Below are positions 12,933-24,728 of a stretch of 64,000 nucleotides of DNA, one piece after another. The notes beneath the pieces were generated by a model that ran no database searches, was not told where the DNA came from, and saw nothing but the letters and a program-made list of their open reading frames with translations. How positions within the stretch are numbered: position 1 is the stretch's first letter; each line of letters begins with the position of its first letter. Origin of the DNA: Chondrosia reniformis (taxonomy: Eukaryota > Porifera > Demospongiae > Chondrillida > Chondrillidae). The stretch is from NCBI GenBank assembly GCA_947172415.1, contig OX359194.1, positions 4,154,001-4,218,000 of the forward strand. Direction: 5' to 3'. Made by a program: the position numbers and the translations under genes.

Positions 12933-15706
12933 CTACAACTAGTAAATATAACTAGTTCATGCACAAATTTCACACAACTAGTACATACAAGTAGTACATA
13001 TAATTACATACAACTAGTTCACACAACTAGTACATTCAACAATTTCACCCAACTAGTACATACAACTAGTACATATAATTACTTAAAACTAGTACATTCA
13101 ACTGGTACATATAACTAGTACATAGAACAATTGCACACAACTTGTATATATAACTAGTGCATACAACAATTTCACACAACTAGTACATACAACTAGTACA
13201 TATTATAAATTAAAACTAGTATATACATTCAACTGGTATATACAATTAGTAAATACAGATTGTTACTAGTACCTACACATAGTACCTACAACTCCTTCAT
13301 ACAACTGTTACATATAACTAGTACATGCAACTACGTACAAGTACTTACAACTATTACATACCATTAGTACATACAACTACTACATAATAGTGCATATATC
13401 TAGTTACTAGGACATACAACTAGTACATATAATTAGTAACTACAACTAGTAAATATAACTAGTTCATATACAAATTTCACACAACTAGTACATACAAGTA
13501 GTACATATAATTACATACAACTAGTTCAAACAACTAGTACATTCAACAATTTCACACAACTAGTACATATAATAACTTAAAACTAGTACATTCAACTAGT
13601 ATATACAATTAGTAAATACAGATTGTTACTAGTACCTACACCTAGTACCTACAACTAGTTCATACAACTATTACATTTAACTAGTACTTGCAACTACTTA
13701 TTAGTACTTACAACTATTAGTATAAACAACTACTACATACAACTAGTGCATATATCTAGTTACTAGTACATACAAATAGTAAATACAACTAGTAAATACA
13801 ACTAGTAACTAAAGCTTGTATTTAAAACTACTACACACAACAATTACAAAAAACTAATACATACACCTAGTACAAGCAACTAGTATATATACCTAGTACA
13901 CACAACTAGTACATATAACTAGAACACACAAATACCACATATAACTAGCACATACACAAAAAACTAGTACATAACTAGTATATATAACGAGTCATAAAAC
14001 TAGTACGTAAACCTAGTTCATAAAACCACTACATACAACTAGTACATACAAGTAGTACCTACGACTAGTAAATATAACTAGTACTAGTACATACACCTGG
14101 TACATACAACTACTACATACAACAACTACATACAACTAGTACATGCAACTAATGCATAGAACTAGTACATACAACTAGTACATACAAGTAGTACTTACAG
14201 CTAGTACACACAACTAGTATATACAACTAGTAAACACAACTATTACATTCAACTAGTACTACAAATAGTATAACATAAAACTAGTACATAAAACTAGTAC
14301 TAAATATACACCACGTACATAGAACTAGTACATATAATGAGAACATATAACTAGAACATGCAACTAGTAACTGCAAATAGTAAGTATAACTTATACTAGT
14401 AGATACACATAGTACCTACAACTAGTAAATATAACCAGTACTAGTACTTACAATATTACATACAACTAGTATATATACCTAGAACATACAACTAGTACAT
14501 ACAACTAGTAAATATAACCAGTACTAATACATACATACAAATAGTACATAACTGGCACACACAACTAGTACATACAAATACATACAATTAGTACATGAAA
14601 CTACTGTTTACAACTAGTTCATACAAGTAGTACCTAGGATTAGTAAATAAAACTAGTACTAGTACAGACATCTGGTACATACAACTACTACATACAACAA
14701 CTACATACAGCTAGTACACACAACTAGTATATACAACTAGTACACCCAACTATTATTTTAAACTAGTACTACAAATAGAATATAGAACTAGTACATAAAA
14801 CTAGTACATAAAACTAGTACTAACTACAACTAGAACATAGAACTAGTAAATACAACTAGTACATAAAACAATTCCATACAACTAGCACATACAACTAGTA
14901 CATATAACAAGCAGATATAACTAGTAAATGCAACTAGTAAATATAACCAGTACTAGTACTTACAATAGTACATACCACTAGTATATATACCTAGTACAAA
15001 CAACTAGTAACTACAACTAATACATACAACTAGTATCTAGTACATACAACTAGTACATAGAACTAGCAAATACAAAAAGTACTTCCAACTAGTACATCCA
15101 TCTAGTACTTGCAACCAGTTACTAGTACATGCAACTAGTACATACAACTAGTCTTTACAACTTGGATATACAACTAATTACCACTACATACAACTAGTAC
15201 ATACAATTATTACACACAACTAATACATACAACTAGTATCTAGTACATACAACTAGTACATAGAACTAGCACATACAACTAGTACATAGAACTAGCAAAT
15301 ACAAAAAGTACTTCCAACTAGTACATCCAACTAGTACTTGGAACCAGTTACTAGTACATGCAACTAGTACATACAACTAGTCTTTACAACTTGGATATAC
15401 AACTAATTACCACTACATACAACTAGTACATACAATTATTACACACTACTTAAACATACAACTAGTTACTAGTACATACAACTAGCACACACAACTAGTT
15501 CTTACAACTAGTCACTAGTACATACAACCACTACATACAACTAGCACATACAACTAGTACCTACAACTAGGAAATATAACCAGTAATAGTACATACAATT
15601 AGTCCATTCAACTATTAAAAAAACTAGTTACCACAACATACAACTAGTACATATAACTAGTTAATTTTACATACAACTATTACATAAAATTATTGCATAC
15701 AACTTA
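12933..15706 (+). repeat. 13-bp satellite array, forward orientation
   Basis: Satellite resumes in the middle of the higher-order unit interrupted by the LINE and then decays into irregular 13-bp copies. Two near-identical blocks of about 230 bp (about 15045-15215 and 15285-15445, sharing AAAAAGTACTTCCAACTAG) show later local duplication. No gene. Confidence 0.93.
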
Positions 15707-15708
15707 TA

Positions 15709-16218
15709 CGGTACAAGACAGAAAAAAGTTGACGGAGTATGTGTGTATTACATATGCGCCTACGTGTCTTCCTATGGTTTAACTACGGGCATAGAATAAA
15801 TTTCTTACGGTTATCACTACGGACATACTAAAGCATTATTAATCGACAAGTTGTAATAATGAAAGACGTGTTAACGCACTTTTCTTTCTTCTATTAGTCA
15901 GAATCAAGGAATAGACCTTGTCGAAAACGTCTAAGAATGAGTTTACACAGCATGCTTAAAGCCACGATGATGCAGGAGGACTATGCACTCGTATACTGGT
16001 CCATAGAAGATAGCGTGAGCTTCAAAAGGATTTGCTAAAGGCGATAAATGGTTAGCGCGTAAGGTGCTTATTCAATCTACGGTAAGTGGTTATATTACGT
16101 ACGTTTATGTCTACGCCTTATCTACGGGCGTAGATAAAAACGTATACGCTTTTGCTACGTATCCTATTACGGGTTTATCTACGGGCGTAATACGGCAACA
16201 TTTTTCTGTCTTGTACCG
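15709..16218. mobile_element. MITE with 18-bp terminal inverted repeats
   Basis: A 510-bp insert bounded by TA on both sides. It starts CGGTACAAGACAGAAAAA and ends with the exact reverse complement. Subterminal sequence contains repeated CTACGGGCGTA-type motifs in both orientations. Similar 'tacgtacg...ctacggg' wording appears at 52955-52975 and 53155-53175, so it may belong to a dispersed family. No transposase ORF. Confidence 0.82.
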
Positions 16219-16220
16219 TA

Positions 16221-16488
16221 CATACAACTAGTTACTAGTAGATACAACTAGCACATACAACTAGTATGTACAACAAGGAAATATAATCAGTGCTAATACA
16301 TACAGTTATAACATACAACTAGTTCATACAACTAGTTACTAGTACATATATACAACTAATACATACAACTAGTCACTAGTACAAAGAACCAGTACATACA
16401 ACTAGCACATACAACTAGTACCTTCAACTAGGAAATATAACCAGTACTAGTACATACAACTAGTATGTACAACTAGTTCATACAACTA
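16221..16488 (+). repeat. 13-bp satellite, last forward-orientation segment
   Basis: Short continuation of the satellite after the MITE. This is the last block in the forward orientation before the strand switch. Confidence 0.9.
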
Positions 16489-17070
16489 TTAATGGCAAAG
16501 CAAAAGGAATCTAGGTTGTAAATTGAAGGTTTTCAGGGTACTAAATGGGCAGGCTAAACTAACATTTCTGTAAATATATAATTATGTGTAACTCAAGAAA
16601 CAAGTAGAAACTGTAAAAAAGGCTTCTATTGCAATAAATACTACTTATCAATCTACAAATTAACAACAAATCCTATGTAAAAAGTGTCTTCTTCATAAAG
16701 TTAAATTGGCAATTTTGGAAAATAACAGAAACTCAGTCGAACCTCAATAACTCATGTGATGAATGAGCTCGAAGCTTCTAGATTTCATCAGTTATTACTT
16801 ATAATACATCTAATAATTGTATAACGTCATTAAGATAACACTCACCTAACCTTAGAAACGGCTACTTCTCAACAAGAAGGAATCCTTTAACTACTCGATT
16901 CCACAACTACCGGTGTCCGTAGCAACGGATGTCGCAATAATTATATATAATGTTACATTCCCAAACTATTAATATTTTAGTTTCTGAGTGTTTTGAAGGC
17001 TATCTTACTTCATTAATCGATTTTTCAGCATTAATCAAGCACCTCTTGGCCTAAAGAAATTTGTCTAGTG
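16489..17070. other. AT-rich unique spacer at the satellite strand switch
   Basis: About 580 bp with no 13-bp units and no ORF of note. Satellite to the left is in TACATACAACTAG orientation and to the right in CTAGTTGTATGTA orientation. CAGTCGAACCTCAATAACTC at about 16735 resembles a pogo-type terminal repeat, but no matching second end was found. Confidence 0.6.
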
Positions 17071-17372
17071 GTATGTACTAGTAACTAGTTGTATTTACTA
17101 GTATTGGTTTTGTTTATTACTTATAGGTACTGGTTATATCTACTAGTTCTATGTACTAGTTAGAGTACTATTTGTATGTACTTGTTGTATGTAATTATAT
17201 GTACTACTTGTATGTAATAGTTGTGTGTAATTGTTGTATGTTCTAGTTATTTGTACTAGTTGTAGTTACTAGTTGTATGTACTAGTTGAATGTACTGGTA
17301 ACTAGATGTTTGTACTAGTTCTATGTAGTAGTTGTATCTACTAGTTGTATGTACTAGTTTTATGTATATATA
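17071..17372 (-). repeat. 13-bp satellite array, reverse orientation
   Basis: Units read CTAGTTGTATGTA, the reverse complement of the left block. Ends at the 3' terminus of a Penelope-like element. Confidence 0.9.
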
Positions 17373-17454
17373 GTGCATTTACCTTTGGGATGGTACATCC
17401 TTCGACTTTTGTGCGTTTAAAAACACAGTTGGTTTTTTGATTCTTGGTCAAACA

Positions 17455-17490
17455 TTTCAACCCTAGGGGTCTTCCTCAGTGACTGATGGT
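17455..17490 (-). ncRNA. Hammerhead-like core in Penelope 3' terminus (candidate)
   Basis: On the minus strand CTGAGGA (17479-17473) is followed by a GACCCC/GGGT hairpin and then GAAA (17458-17455). That is the CUGANGA - stem II - GAAA order of a hammerhead ribozyme, and Penelope-like elements are known to carry such ribozymes. I could not identify a convincing stem III and cleavage triplet, so this may be a decayed or merely similar motif. Confidence 0.35.
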
Positions 17491-17583
17491 TGAGTGGAAG
17501 AATTGCCTCTATTTATAGAGGATTTTTCCCGCCATTTCCTCTTCCTGTCTTGTGACCCTCAGAAGAATGAGAAAAACAGAATA

Positions 17584-17976
17584 TTAAATCGTCTCCAGGC
17601 TTGATGTAACACAATGCCTTGATCTAAATTCATTCTCGCCTGACTCTTCTGGATCCTGATGGCTTCTTTGACCCTTCACCTTTGCCAGTGGGTTTCCCTG
17701 TCTGTAATCTTGGACTTGTCCCAAGCAATTGAGTGGCCAGTCTTGAGGGAGTGAACAGCTATACCGTTGTTCATCCCCCATCCTGACTGCTCGCTTGTGT
17801 CCTGCCAATCTCTCTTTCAGGGTCCTTCCAATTCCACCAATGTAGACTGCAGAACACTCAGAGCAAGGAATTAGGTAAACTACACCCTTGAAATCCATAG
17901 GTGGTTGTGGCTGTTTTGGGTTGGATAAAACGGTACTCAGTGATCTCTGCTTGGAGAAAGTGATCTGGATACCCAT
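17584..17976 (-). pseudogene. Penelope GIY-YIG endonuclease, frameshifted
   Basis: GVVYLIPCSECSAVYIGGIG carries the GVVY...YIG core and a C-X2-C pair, followed by RTLKERLAGHKRAV with the conserved Arg and His. GET of the sister copy at 27.8 kb is changed to GGI here. After about residue 68 the frame is wrong (the sister copy reads VNNGIAVHSLKTGHSIAWDK), so the C-terminal catalytic residues are lost to a frameshift. The domain nicks DNA for Penelope integration. Its neighbour upstream is the RT. Confidence 0.8.
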
Positions 17977-17995
17977 TTTCCCCAGCTTTTATCGA

Positions 17996-18685
17996 TCATC
18001 TCACTGAGCCCTTTATATATGGAATAAAGAGTTTGTGTTTACACTCATCCTCACTCCCCTTAGTCTGCCTTCTCCTGTTGAGCAGTCGGTGAGCCTCCCG
18101 TTTAGGGTCTCCATTAGCTTGAAGTGCTCCTTCCAGGTGCTCCTTTTCTTTTTCCAAGCTACTGGAGTTTGGTCCACAAATCTTTTTGGCTCTGTCTTTG
18201 AGACACAGTGCGATACCAGGTTTTACCCTAGGGTGGTGATGAGAGGTAAAGTGAAGGTACCTGTCTGTGTGTGTTGGTTTCCTATACACAAATGTGTCCA
18301 AACTTCCCATGCACTTCTTTACTTGCACATCCAGGAAGGGTAAGGAACCATTGATCTCCTTCTCCATGGTAAATTTGATGTTGCGATGTCTTCCATTGAG
18401 GAAACTCAAGAAGTCCTCCAGCTGCTCGTCACTATAATTCCAGATGACAAATGTGTCATCCACATATCTCAACCACAACTTAGGCCTTATCACAGCAGCA
18501 CGAAGAGCTTCTATTTCGAATTCCTCCATGAAGATGTTCGCTACCACCAGGGAGAGAGGAGATCCCATGGCTGCCCCTTCCTTCTGCTCAAAGAACTCAT
18601 CACTGTACAGGAAGTACATTGTCCTGAGACAGAGTTCTGTAAGATCCGCAATGGTGGATACATCCAAGGGTGTCCGTTGCTCCAA
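17996..18685 (-). pseudogene. Penelope RT, palm and thumb
   Basis: 229 codons. GAAMGSPLSLVVANIFMEEF (residues 38-57) is RT motif B. LRYVDDTFVIW (72-82) holds the catalytic YVDD at 74-77, and GSLPFLDVQV plus FVYRKPTHTDRYLHFTSHHH follow as usual in Penelope-like RTs. The family protein is far longer. The N-terminal part lies upstream in other frames and the endonuclease lies downstream after a stop. It acts, when intact, in target-primed reverse transcription. Confidence 0.85.
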
Positions 18686-18689
18686 GTTA

Positions 18690-19080
18690 GGGTCTTGCGT
18701 AAGTCATCTCCTGATGATCTGTAGAGATAGATCAATGGGTATTTTGGTAAATAGGCTCCTTACATCGAAACTGATCAACTTATCTTCGGTGTTCACATCC
18801 ATTCCCTGATCTTCTTGACAAAGTCATGAGAATCCCGCAAAAAGTGAGAAGTTTTCCCATAGCGGTGACAATACCCCTGCCAGGTACCTGGAAAGGTTGT
18901 AGGTAGGGGAATTAATGGAGGAAACAATTGGTCTCAAGGGGCCTTGTGGATTTTTGGTAATCCGTAGAGCTGAGGTGTGGAGCTGTTTTAGTTCTGAACC
19001 TTCTTCCTCAAATCAGAGGGGAGTTTGCCTTTTTTCTCAAGTGACCTTAGAACTTCAGTTACCTTCCGTTCTATCTTCAT
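18690..19080 (-). pseudogene. Penelope RT, N-terminal fragment (decayed)
   Basis: Translating the minus strand in shifting frames gives QLYGLPKIHKAPLRPIVSSI, then SPTYNLSRYLAGVLSPL, then DKLISFDVRSLFTKIPIDL. These are the fingers/palm motifs that precede the MGSPLS box in Penelope RTs. At least one stop and frame changes separate the pieces and the downstream RT frame. No single ORF covers this region, so it was read from motif similarity. Confidence 0.7.
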
Positions 19081-19081
19081 T

Positions 19082-19833
19082 GTGGGATCACCTGAAAAAA
19101 GAAAAAAGTATACATCTTATATATGTATTATATATCTTATATATAATATATAATGCATATATCTTATATGTATATTATATATCTTATATAATACATATAT
19201 ATGTAGAGTCAAAAATGAGTGATATTTAAAAAAGACTTCATTTACAACATATATTGGGTGACCCACATGACGGATGGTGTTACGGATGACATCGTCTGGA
19301 TACATGGTACGAGGATGTCCTGGTTCAATACCATGCAGGCTGGGTCACCTGAAAAAAAACAGTAGACATCTTATATATGTATTATATATCTTATATATTG
19401 TTTATATCTTCTATGCATATTATATATTACATATATATGTAAAGTCAAAAGTGAGTGATATAGAAATAGAACTTCATTTACAACATATATTGGGTGACCC
19501 ACGTGACCGATGGTGTTACGGATGACATCGTCTGGATACATGGTACGAGGATGCCCTGGTTCAATACCAGGCTGGGTCACCTGAAAAAAAGTATACATCT
19601 TATATACGTATTATATATGTTATATATAATATATATTGTATATATATTATATTCATATTATATATCTTATATATTACATATATATGTAGAGTCAAAAGTG
19701 AGTGATATATAAATAGGACTTCATTTACAACATATATTGTGTGACCCAAGTGACCGATGGTGTTCCGGATGATATCGTCTGGATACAAGGTACGAGGATG
19801 CCCTGGTTCAATACCAGGCTGGGCTACCTGAAA
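19082..19833. repeat. About 240-bp tandem repeat, three copies, with tRNA-like module
   Basis: The phrase GGGTCACCTGAAAAAA recurs at about 19341 and 19573 with degenerate forms at 19082 and 19819, giving periods of about 232-259 bp. Each unit has an AT-rich half (repeated 'tatatatc/atatatgta') and a conserved GC-richer half ending in GGTTCAATACC. In the middle copy (19496-19581) CCTGG-TTCAATA-CCAGG forms a perfect T-arm, and GACCCA pairs with TGGGTC followed by ACC, like a tRNA acceptor. The anticodon arm is not convincing, so this is tRNA-like rather than a tRNA gene. The minus-strand ORFs here are translations of the repeat. Confidence 0.7.
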
Positions 19834-19894
19834 CAAGTAGTTCAAGTTTAAAAACTCGTGGGGCTGCCGCCCCCGAATTAACTCGAACTACTTG
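19834..19894. other. Conserved long hairpin motif, copy 1
   Basis: AAGTAGTTCAAGTTTA at the left pairs with TTAACTCGAACTACTT at the right (14 of 16), enclosing CTCGTGGGGC-TGCC-GCCCCCG, a second GC-rich stem. A related motif lies at 44955-45016. Both sit at a border between repeat and unique DNA. Confidence 0.6.
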
Positions 19895-20694
19895 GCCGCA
19901 TCGTTGGGATTTAATATATATATTCGTAATGCTAAGTGGCTCTTGAGAACTTCCTGAAAATTATAAAATGGTATACGTTACTGTACTAGTGTTGTTGTAT
20001 CCTTGCCTACCTGTAGTTAATCCTTGGGGATGAAAAATTTGCGATACTGGGGGCCAACGTTTGGAGGCTGCTACCACCCTTGCTTCAGAACGTTTTTTCT
20101 TTCTCTAATAAGGCTACTTAGAGGTTGCTGTTGGTAAACATTCCATAGCATTATTAGACCTGCTGCTCTCCTGATTGTCCTGTAAATTGGCAGAATCCGT
20201 GTGGATTGGTAAACGGTCGTCATAGACTCTTCTTTCTTCAGTAATATTTTGATATTCATTGGACATATTATACTTTAAAGAGTTGTGTAACACTTTAAAA
20301 TATTGGTTGTACTGTTAAACAAAGCGTTTTTAGCTTTGGAGGCTTGTGTGCAGCAAAAAAGCAAGTGTTGGTGGGAGTTGCTTCTACTTATAGAGTTAGC
20401 CATGTTTGTGTCCAAGGAAACCCATGAAGCTTGCATTTTACCTAGTTTGTGGTCTAATTAATTATGCAAAATTTACACAAGCTACTAATCTGATTGGTTA
20501 AAAACGTTTTTATTATAAAATAGTTAATATCTCCTTTTCTGAGTATGATAGTAAAATTCCGATTACAACAAGTTTGAGCCTGTTAAATGCTCTTTCTTTT
20601 GTTATAAAGTTATCAAAGCGCTTTAAAAGAATAACACTTTTAAGGAACTTTACATTTTTGCAATTTTATGGTGAAATGCACTATAGGTAGTAGG
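19895..20694. other. Unique AT-rich spacer
   Basis: About 800 bp without 13-bp units, recognisable coding sequence or terminal repeats. A 62-codon minus ORF (20259-20071) has no recognisable motif. I see no function. Confidence 0.5.
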
Positions 20695-23600
20695 TAGGCT
20701 ATAGTTGTTTGTACTAGTTTTTTGTACTAGTTATATGTATTAGTTGTGTGGACTAGTAGTACATATTACTTGTATGTAGTAGATGTGTGAACTAGTTTGA
20801 TGTACTAGTTGTATGCACTAATTGTAAGTACATGTTATATGAACCAGTTAAATGTAATTGTACCAGGTACATTTCCTAATTGTAGGTACTAGTTGTATGT
20901 ACTAGTTGTATGTACTAGTTGTTTGTACTATTTGTATGTACTATTTGTATGTAGTAGTTTTATGTACTAATTGTATGTTCTGATTGTATCTACAAGTTGT
21001 ATCTACTAGGTATATACTAATTGTATGGAGCAGTTGTATGTACTATATAGTTGTATGGGTAACTACTAGTACTACACACTAGTTGTAGTATTAGTTCCAA
21101 GTACTTGTTGTATGTATTAGTTGTATGTACTAGTTGTATGTAGTAGTTTTATGTGCTAGTTCTATGTACTAGTTGCCAAAGTTTTATGTACTAGTTGTAA
21201 TGACTAGTTGTATGTACTAGTTGTATGTACTAATTTTATGTTTTAGTACTGGTTATATTTCCTAGTTGTAGGTACTAGCGGATGTGCTAGTTGTATGTAC
21301 TAGTTGTATGTACTAGCTTTATGTACCAGTTCTATATACTCTTTGTAGTACTAGTTTAATGTAATAGTTGTGTGTACTAGTTGTATGTCCTAGTTGTGTG
21401 TTATAGCTGTAAGTACTACTTGTATGAACTAGTTGTATGTACTAGTTGTATGTATTAGTTGTATGTACCAGGTGTGAGTACTAGTACTAGTTTTATTCAC
21501 TAGTTGCAGGTAGAACTTTTATGTCCTAATTGTATATATTTATATATACTAGTTTAATGTACTAGTTGGGTGTACTAGTTGTCAGTAGTACTTGAATGTA
21601 CTAGTTGAATGTACTAGTTGTATGTATATACTAGTTTTATGTACTAGTTCTATGCATTAGTGGTAGTACTAGTTTAATGTACTAGATGTATGTACTAGTT
21701 GTAAGTAGTACTTGAATGTACAAGTTGAATGTACTTGTTGTTTGTACTAGTTGCATGTACTCGTTTTATGTACTAGTTGTAGGAACTATTTATATGTACT
21801 ATATAGTTATTTTTGTATGTATTAGTTGTATGGTCTAGTGTTATGTATATAATTGTTCTATGTACTAGTTCTATGTACTAGTAGTATGTACTAGTAACTA
21901 ATTGTATATACTAGTTGTTAGTACTAACTATAGATACTAGTTGTATGTACTTGTACCAAATTGTATGTATCAGTTGTCTGTACAAGTTGTATGTACTAGT
22001 TGTATGTACAAGAACTGGTTACATTTAGTAGTTGTAGGTGCTAGTTGAATGTACAAGTACAAGTTATATTTACTATTGAAATGTACTAGTTGTATGTACT
22101 GGTTATATGTACTGGTTTAATGTACTAGTTGGTGTACTAGTTATAAGTAGTACCTGAATGTAGTAGTTGAATGTACTAGTTGTATGTACTAGTTGTATGT
22201 ATTCGTTGTATGTATTCATTGTATGTACTAGTTGTATGTACTAGTTATTTTGTATGTGCTAGTTATATGTGGTAGTTGTGTGTTCTAGTTATATGTACTA
22301 CTTGTATGTACTAGTTGTATGTACTAGCTATATATATTAGTTGTATGTACTAGCTATATATATTAGTTGTATGTACTAGTAACAAATTGTGTGTACTAGT
22401 TGTTTGTACTGGTTACATTAACTGGATGCAGGTACTAGTTAAATGTACTAGTTGTATTTATTAGCTGTATGTACTAGTTGTATGGATATACTACTTTTAT
22501 GTACTAGTTCTATGTATTAGTTGTAGTCCTAGTTTAACGCACTAGCTGTGTGTACTAGTTTTAAGTACTACTTAAATGTACTAGTTGTATGTACTAGTTT
22601 TATATACTAGTTGTATATACTAGTTTTATGTACTAGTTGAATATACTTATTGTATGAACTAGTTGTATGTACTAGGGGTATTTACTAGTTCTAATTAAAT
22701 TTACTAGTCGTACATACTACTTGCATATACTAGTTGTATGTAGTAGTTTTAAGAACTAAGTTTATGTACTAGCGTTATGACTCGTTATATATATTAGTTA
22801 TGTACTAGTTTTTGTGTATGTGCTAGTTATATGTGGTAGTTGTGTGTTCTATTTATATGTACTAGTTGTGTGTACTAGGTGTATATACTAGTTGCTTTTA
22901 CTAGGTGTATGTATTAGTTGTTTGTAATTGTTGTGTGTACTAGTTTTAAATACAAGTTTTAGTTACTAGTTGTATGTACTAGTTGTAGGGACTAGTTGTA
23001 TGTACTTGTTGATTGTACTAGTTATATATACTAATTGTATGTACTGGTAACAAGTTGTATGTACTAGTTTAATGTTCAAGTATTATGATCTAGTTGTATG
23101 TACTAGTACTGGCTACATTTACTAGTTGCAGGTACTAGTTGAATGTACTAGTACAAGTTATATTTACTATTTGTAGGTACTATTTGGAGGTACCAGGTAT
23201 ATGTACTAGTTATATGTACTAGTTGTATGTACTATTTATATGTACTAGTGATATGTGTATGTACTAAGTATATGTACTAGTTGTATGTACTAGTTATACG
23301 TTCCAGTTGTATTTATTAGCTCTACATACTATATAGTTGTAGGTTCTAGAACTAGCAATACTAGGTAAGTAAGAGTTGTATGTACTAGTTGTTTGTAATA
23401 GTTGTATGTACTAGTTATATGTACTAGTTGTGTGTACTAGTTGTAAGAACTACTTGTTTGTACTAGTTGCATGTACAAGCTTTATGTACTAGTTGTATGT
23501 ACTAATGGTATGTAGCAGTTTTCTGTACTAATTGTATGTACTAGTTGTGTATGCTAGTAATCTACTATATACTATTGCCAGGGTTAGGGTTAGAGTTAGC

Positions 23601-24007
23601 CACATTCTAGTTTTATGGAAACGTTTATGCACTAGTTCTATACCCTAGTTGTAGAACTAATTGTATGTACTAATTTTATGTCCTAGTTGTATGTACTAGT
23701 TGTATGTACTAGTCGTATGTACTAGTCGTATGTACTAGTTGTTAGATCTCATTGTATGTACTAATTATATGTATTAGTAATATGTGTATGTTCTAGTTAT
23801 ATGCGGTAGTTGTATGTTCTAGTTGTACGTACCAGTTGTAAGTACTAATTGTATGTACTACTTCTATTTACAAGTTGCATGTACTTGTAAATGTGTTGTG
23901 TGTACTAGTTGAATGTACTAGTTGAATGTACGATTAACTAGTTGTATGTAGTAGTTTTATGTACTAGTAACCAATTGTATGTATTAGTAGTATTTACTAG
24001 TTGCATG
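20695..24007 (-). repeat. 13-bp satellite array, reverse orientation
   Basis: Units read CTAGTTGTATGTA with many variants (GTAGTACTAG, TTGTAGGTAC). A short unique patch at 23570-23625 includes GGGTTAGGGTTAGAG. No gene. Confidence 0.93.
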
Positions 24008-24728
24008 TAGTCATCTTTGTAAAGGTTCATCTTTCGACTTTGGGAGCGTCAAGAGAAGCAGTTTTTTTCGTTTCTTCTTTCTGCCAAACGTTTTGACCCT
24101 GGGGGTCTTCTTCAGTGACTGATGTTAGTCTTCAAGGTGTCTTCATTTATAGGCATCTTTTACTGCCATTTGCGATTACCTCATCAGTGATGTCATCGGT
24201 TACCTCATTTCCGGAGGAAGGAGAAGTGAAAGGAGTATTCATAAAAGAGGGTTTCCAACCATTTTTCAATACAATTCCTTTATCAAAGTTCATTCTCACC
24301 TGACATTGTTGGATCTTCAGGGTTTCCTTAATTCTTCTTCTATACCAGTTCTCTTCCCTCTCCACCACTCTGGTTGGCTCCACTCAATTGGATGGCCAGT
24401 TTTAGGGAGTGAACAGCTAAGCCATTGTTCACATCCCCCATCCTGACTTTCAGTGTTCTTCCTGTTTCTCCAGTGTACACTGCAGGGCAACTAGAACTGG
24501 GAATCTGGTAAACGACACCTTTTATATCCATGATAGGCTGTGGTTGTTTAGGCCTAGAGAGGATACTCCTCAGTGATCTCTGCTTTGTGAAGATGAAGAC
24601 CCCCAGGGTCGAAACGTTTGGCAGAAAGAAGAAACGAAACAACTGCATCTCTAGACGCTCCCAAAGTCGAAAGATGAACCTTTACAAAGATAAGTTCGAC
24701 GAAGTTAAAATAAATCCTTATTCTATTA
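24008..24728 (-). mobile_element. Penelope-like element 2, remnant with inverted terminal repeats
   Basis: A 720-bp remnant. The left 120 bp (outer part AGGTTCATCTTTCGACTTTG) and the right 140 bp are the same sequence in opposite orientations. A fragment of the GIY-YIG coding region lies between them. The right end continues to GATAAGTTCGACGAAG and AATCCTTATTCTATTAT, matching the outer end at 5229-5308 and 27548. Inverted terminal copies are known for Penelope elements, whose terminal repeats can be direct or inverted. The RT is absent. Confidence 0.8.
24340..24648 (-). pseudogene. GIY-YIG endonuclease fragment of Penelope element 2
   Basis: IKGVVYQIPSSSCPAVYTGE and TGRTLKVR show the GVVY / YTG (normally YIG) core and the conserved Arg. 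A deletion then joins KVR directly to MGDVNNGLAVHSLKLAIQL, removing the ERLAEHKRAV helix present at 27.8 kb. The first of the two cysteines is replaced (SSSC instead of CSEC). The ORF start lies in the inverted terminal repeat and is not a natural start. Non-functional. Confidence 0.75.

Larger units (their letters stand above)
17373..19084 (-). mobile_element. Penelope-like element 1, 5'-truncated
   Basis: Minus-strand element with reverse transcriptase (19.08-18.0 kb), GIY-YIG endonuclease (17.98-17.58 kb) and a 3' terminal region (17.53-17.37 kb). The terminal region contains the 'accatcagtcactgagg...' block shared with the copies at 24 and 27.6 kb. RT followed by GIY-YIG is the diagnostic order of the EN-positive Penelope class. 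The 5' end is cut where the 240-bp tandem repeat begins. Several frameshifts and stops make it dead. Confidence 0.85.

Noticed and set aside
19117-19845. Small ORFs sharing GIEPGHPRTMYPDD on the minus strand
   Set aside because: They are translations of the 240-bp tandem repeat, including its tRNA-like part.
23576-23606. Telomere-like GGGTTAGGGTTAGAG
   Set aside because: Only about two TTAGGG units in a short unique patch, not an array. Insufficient for an interstitial telomere.
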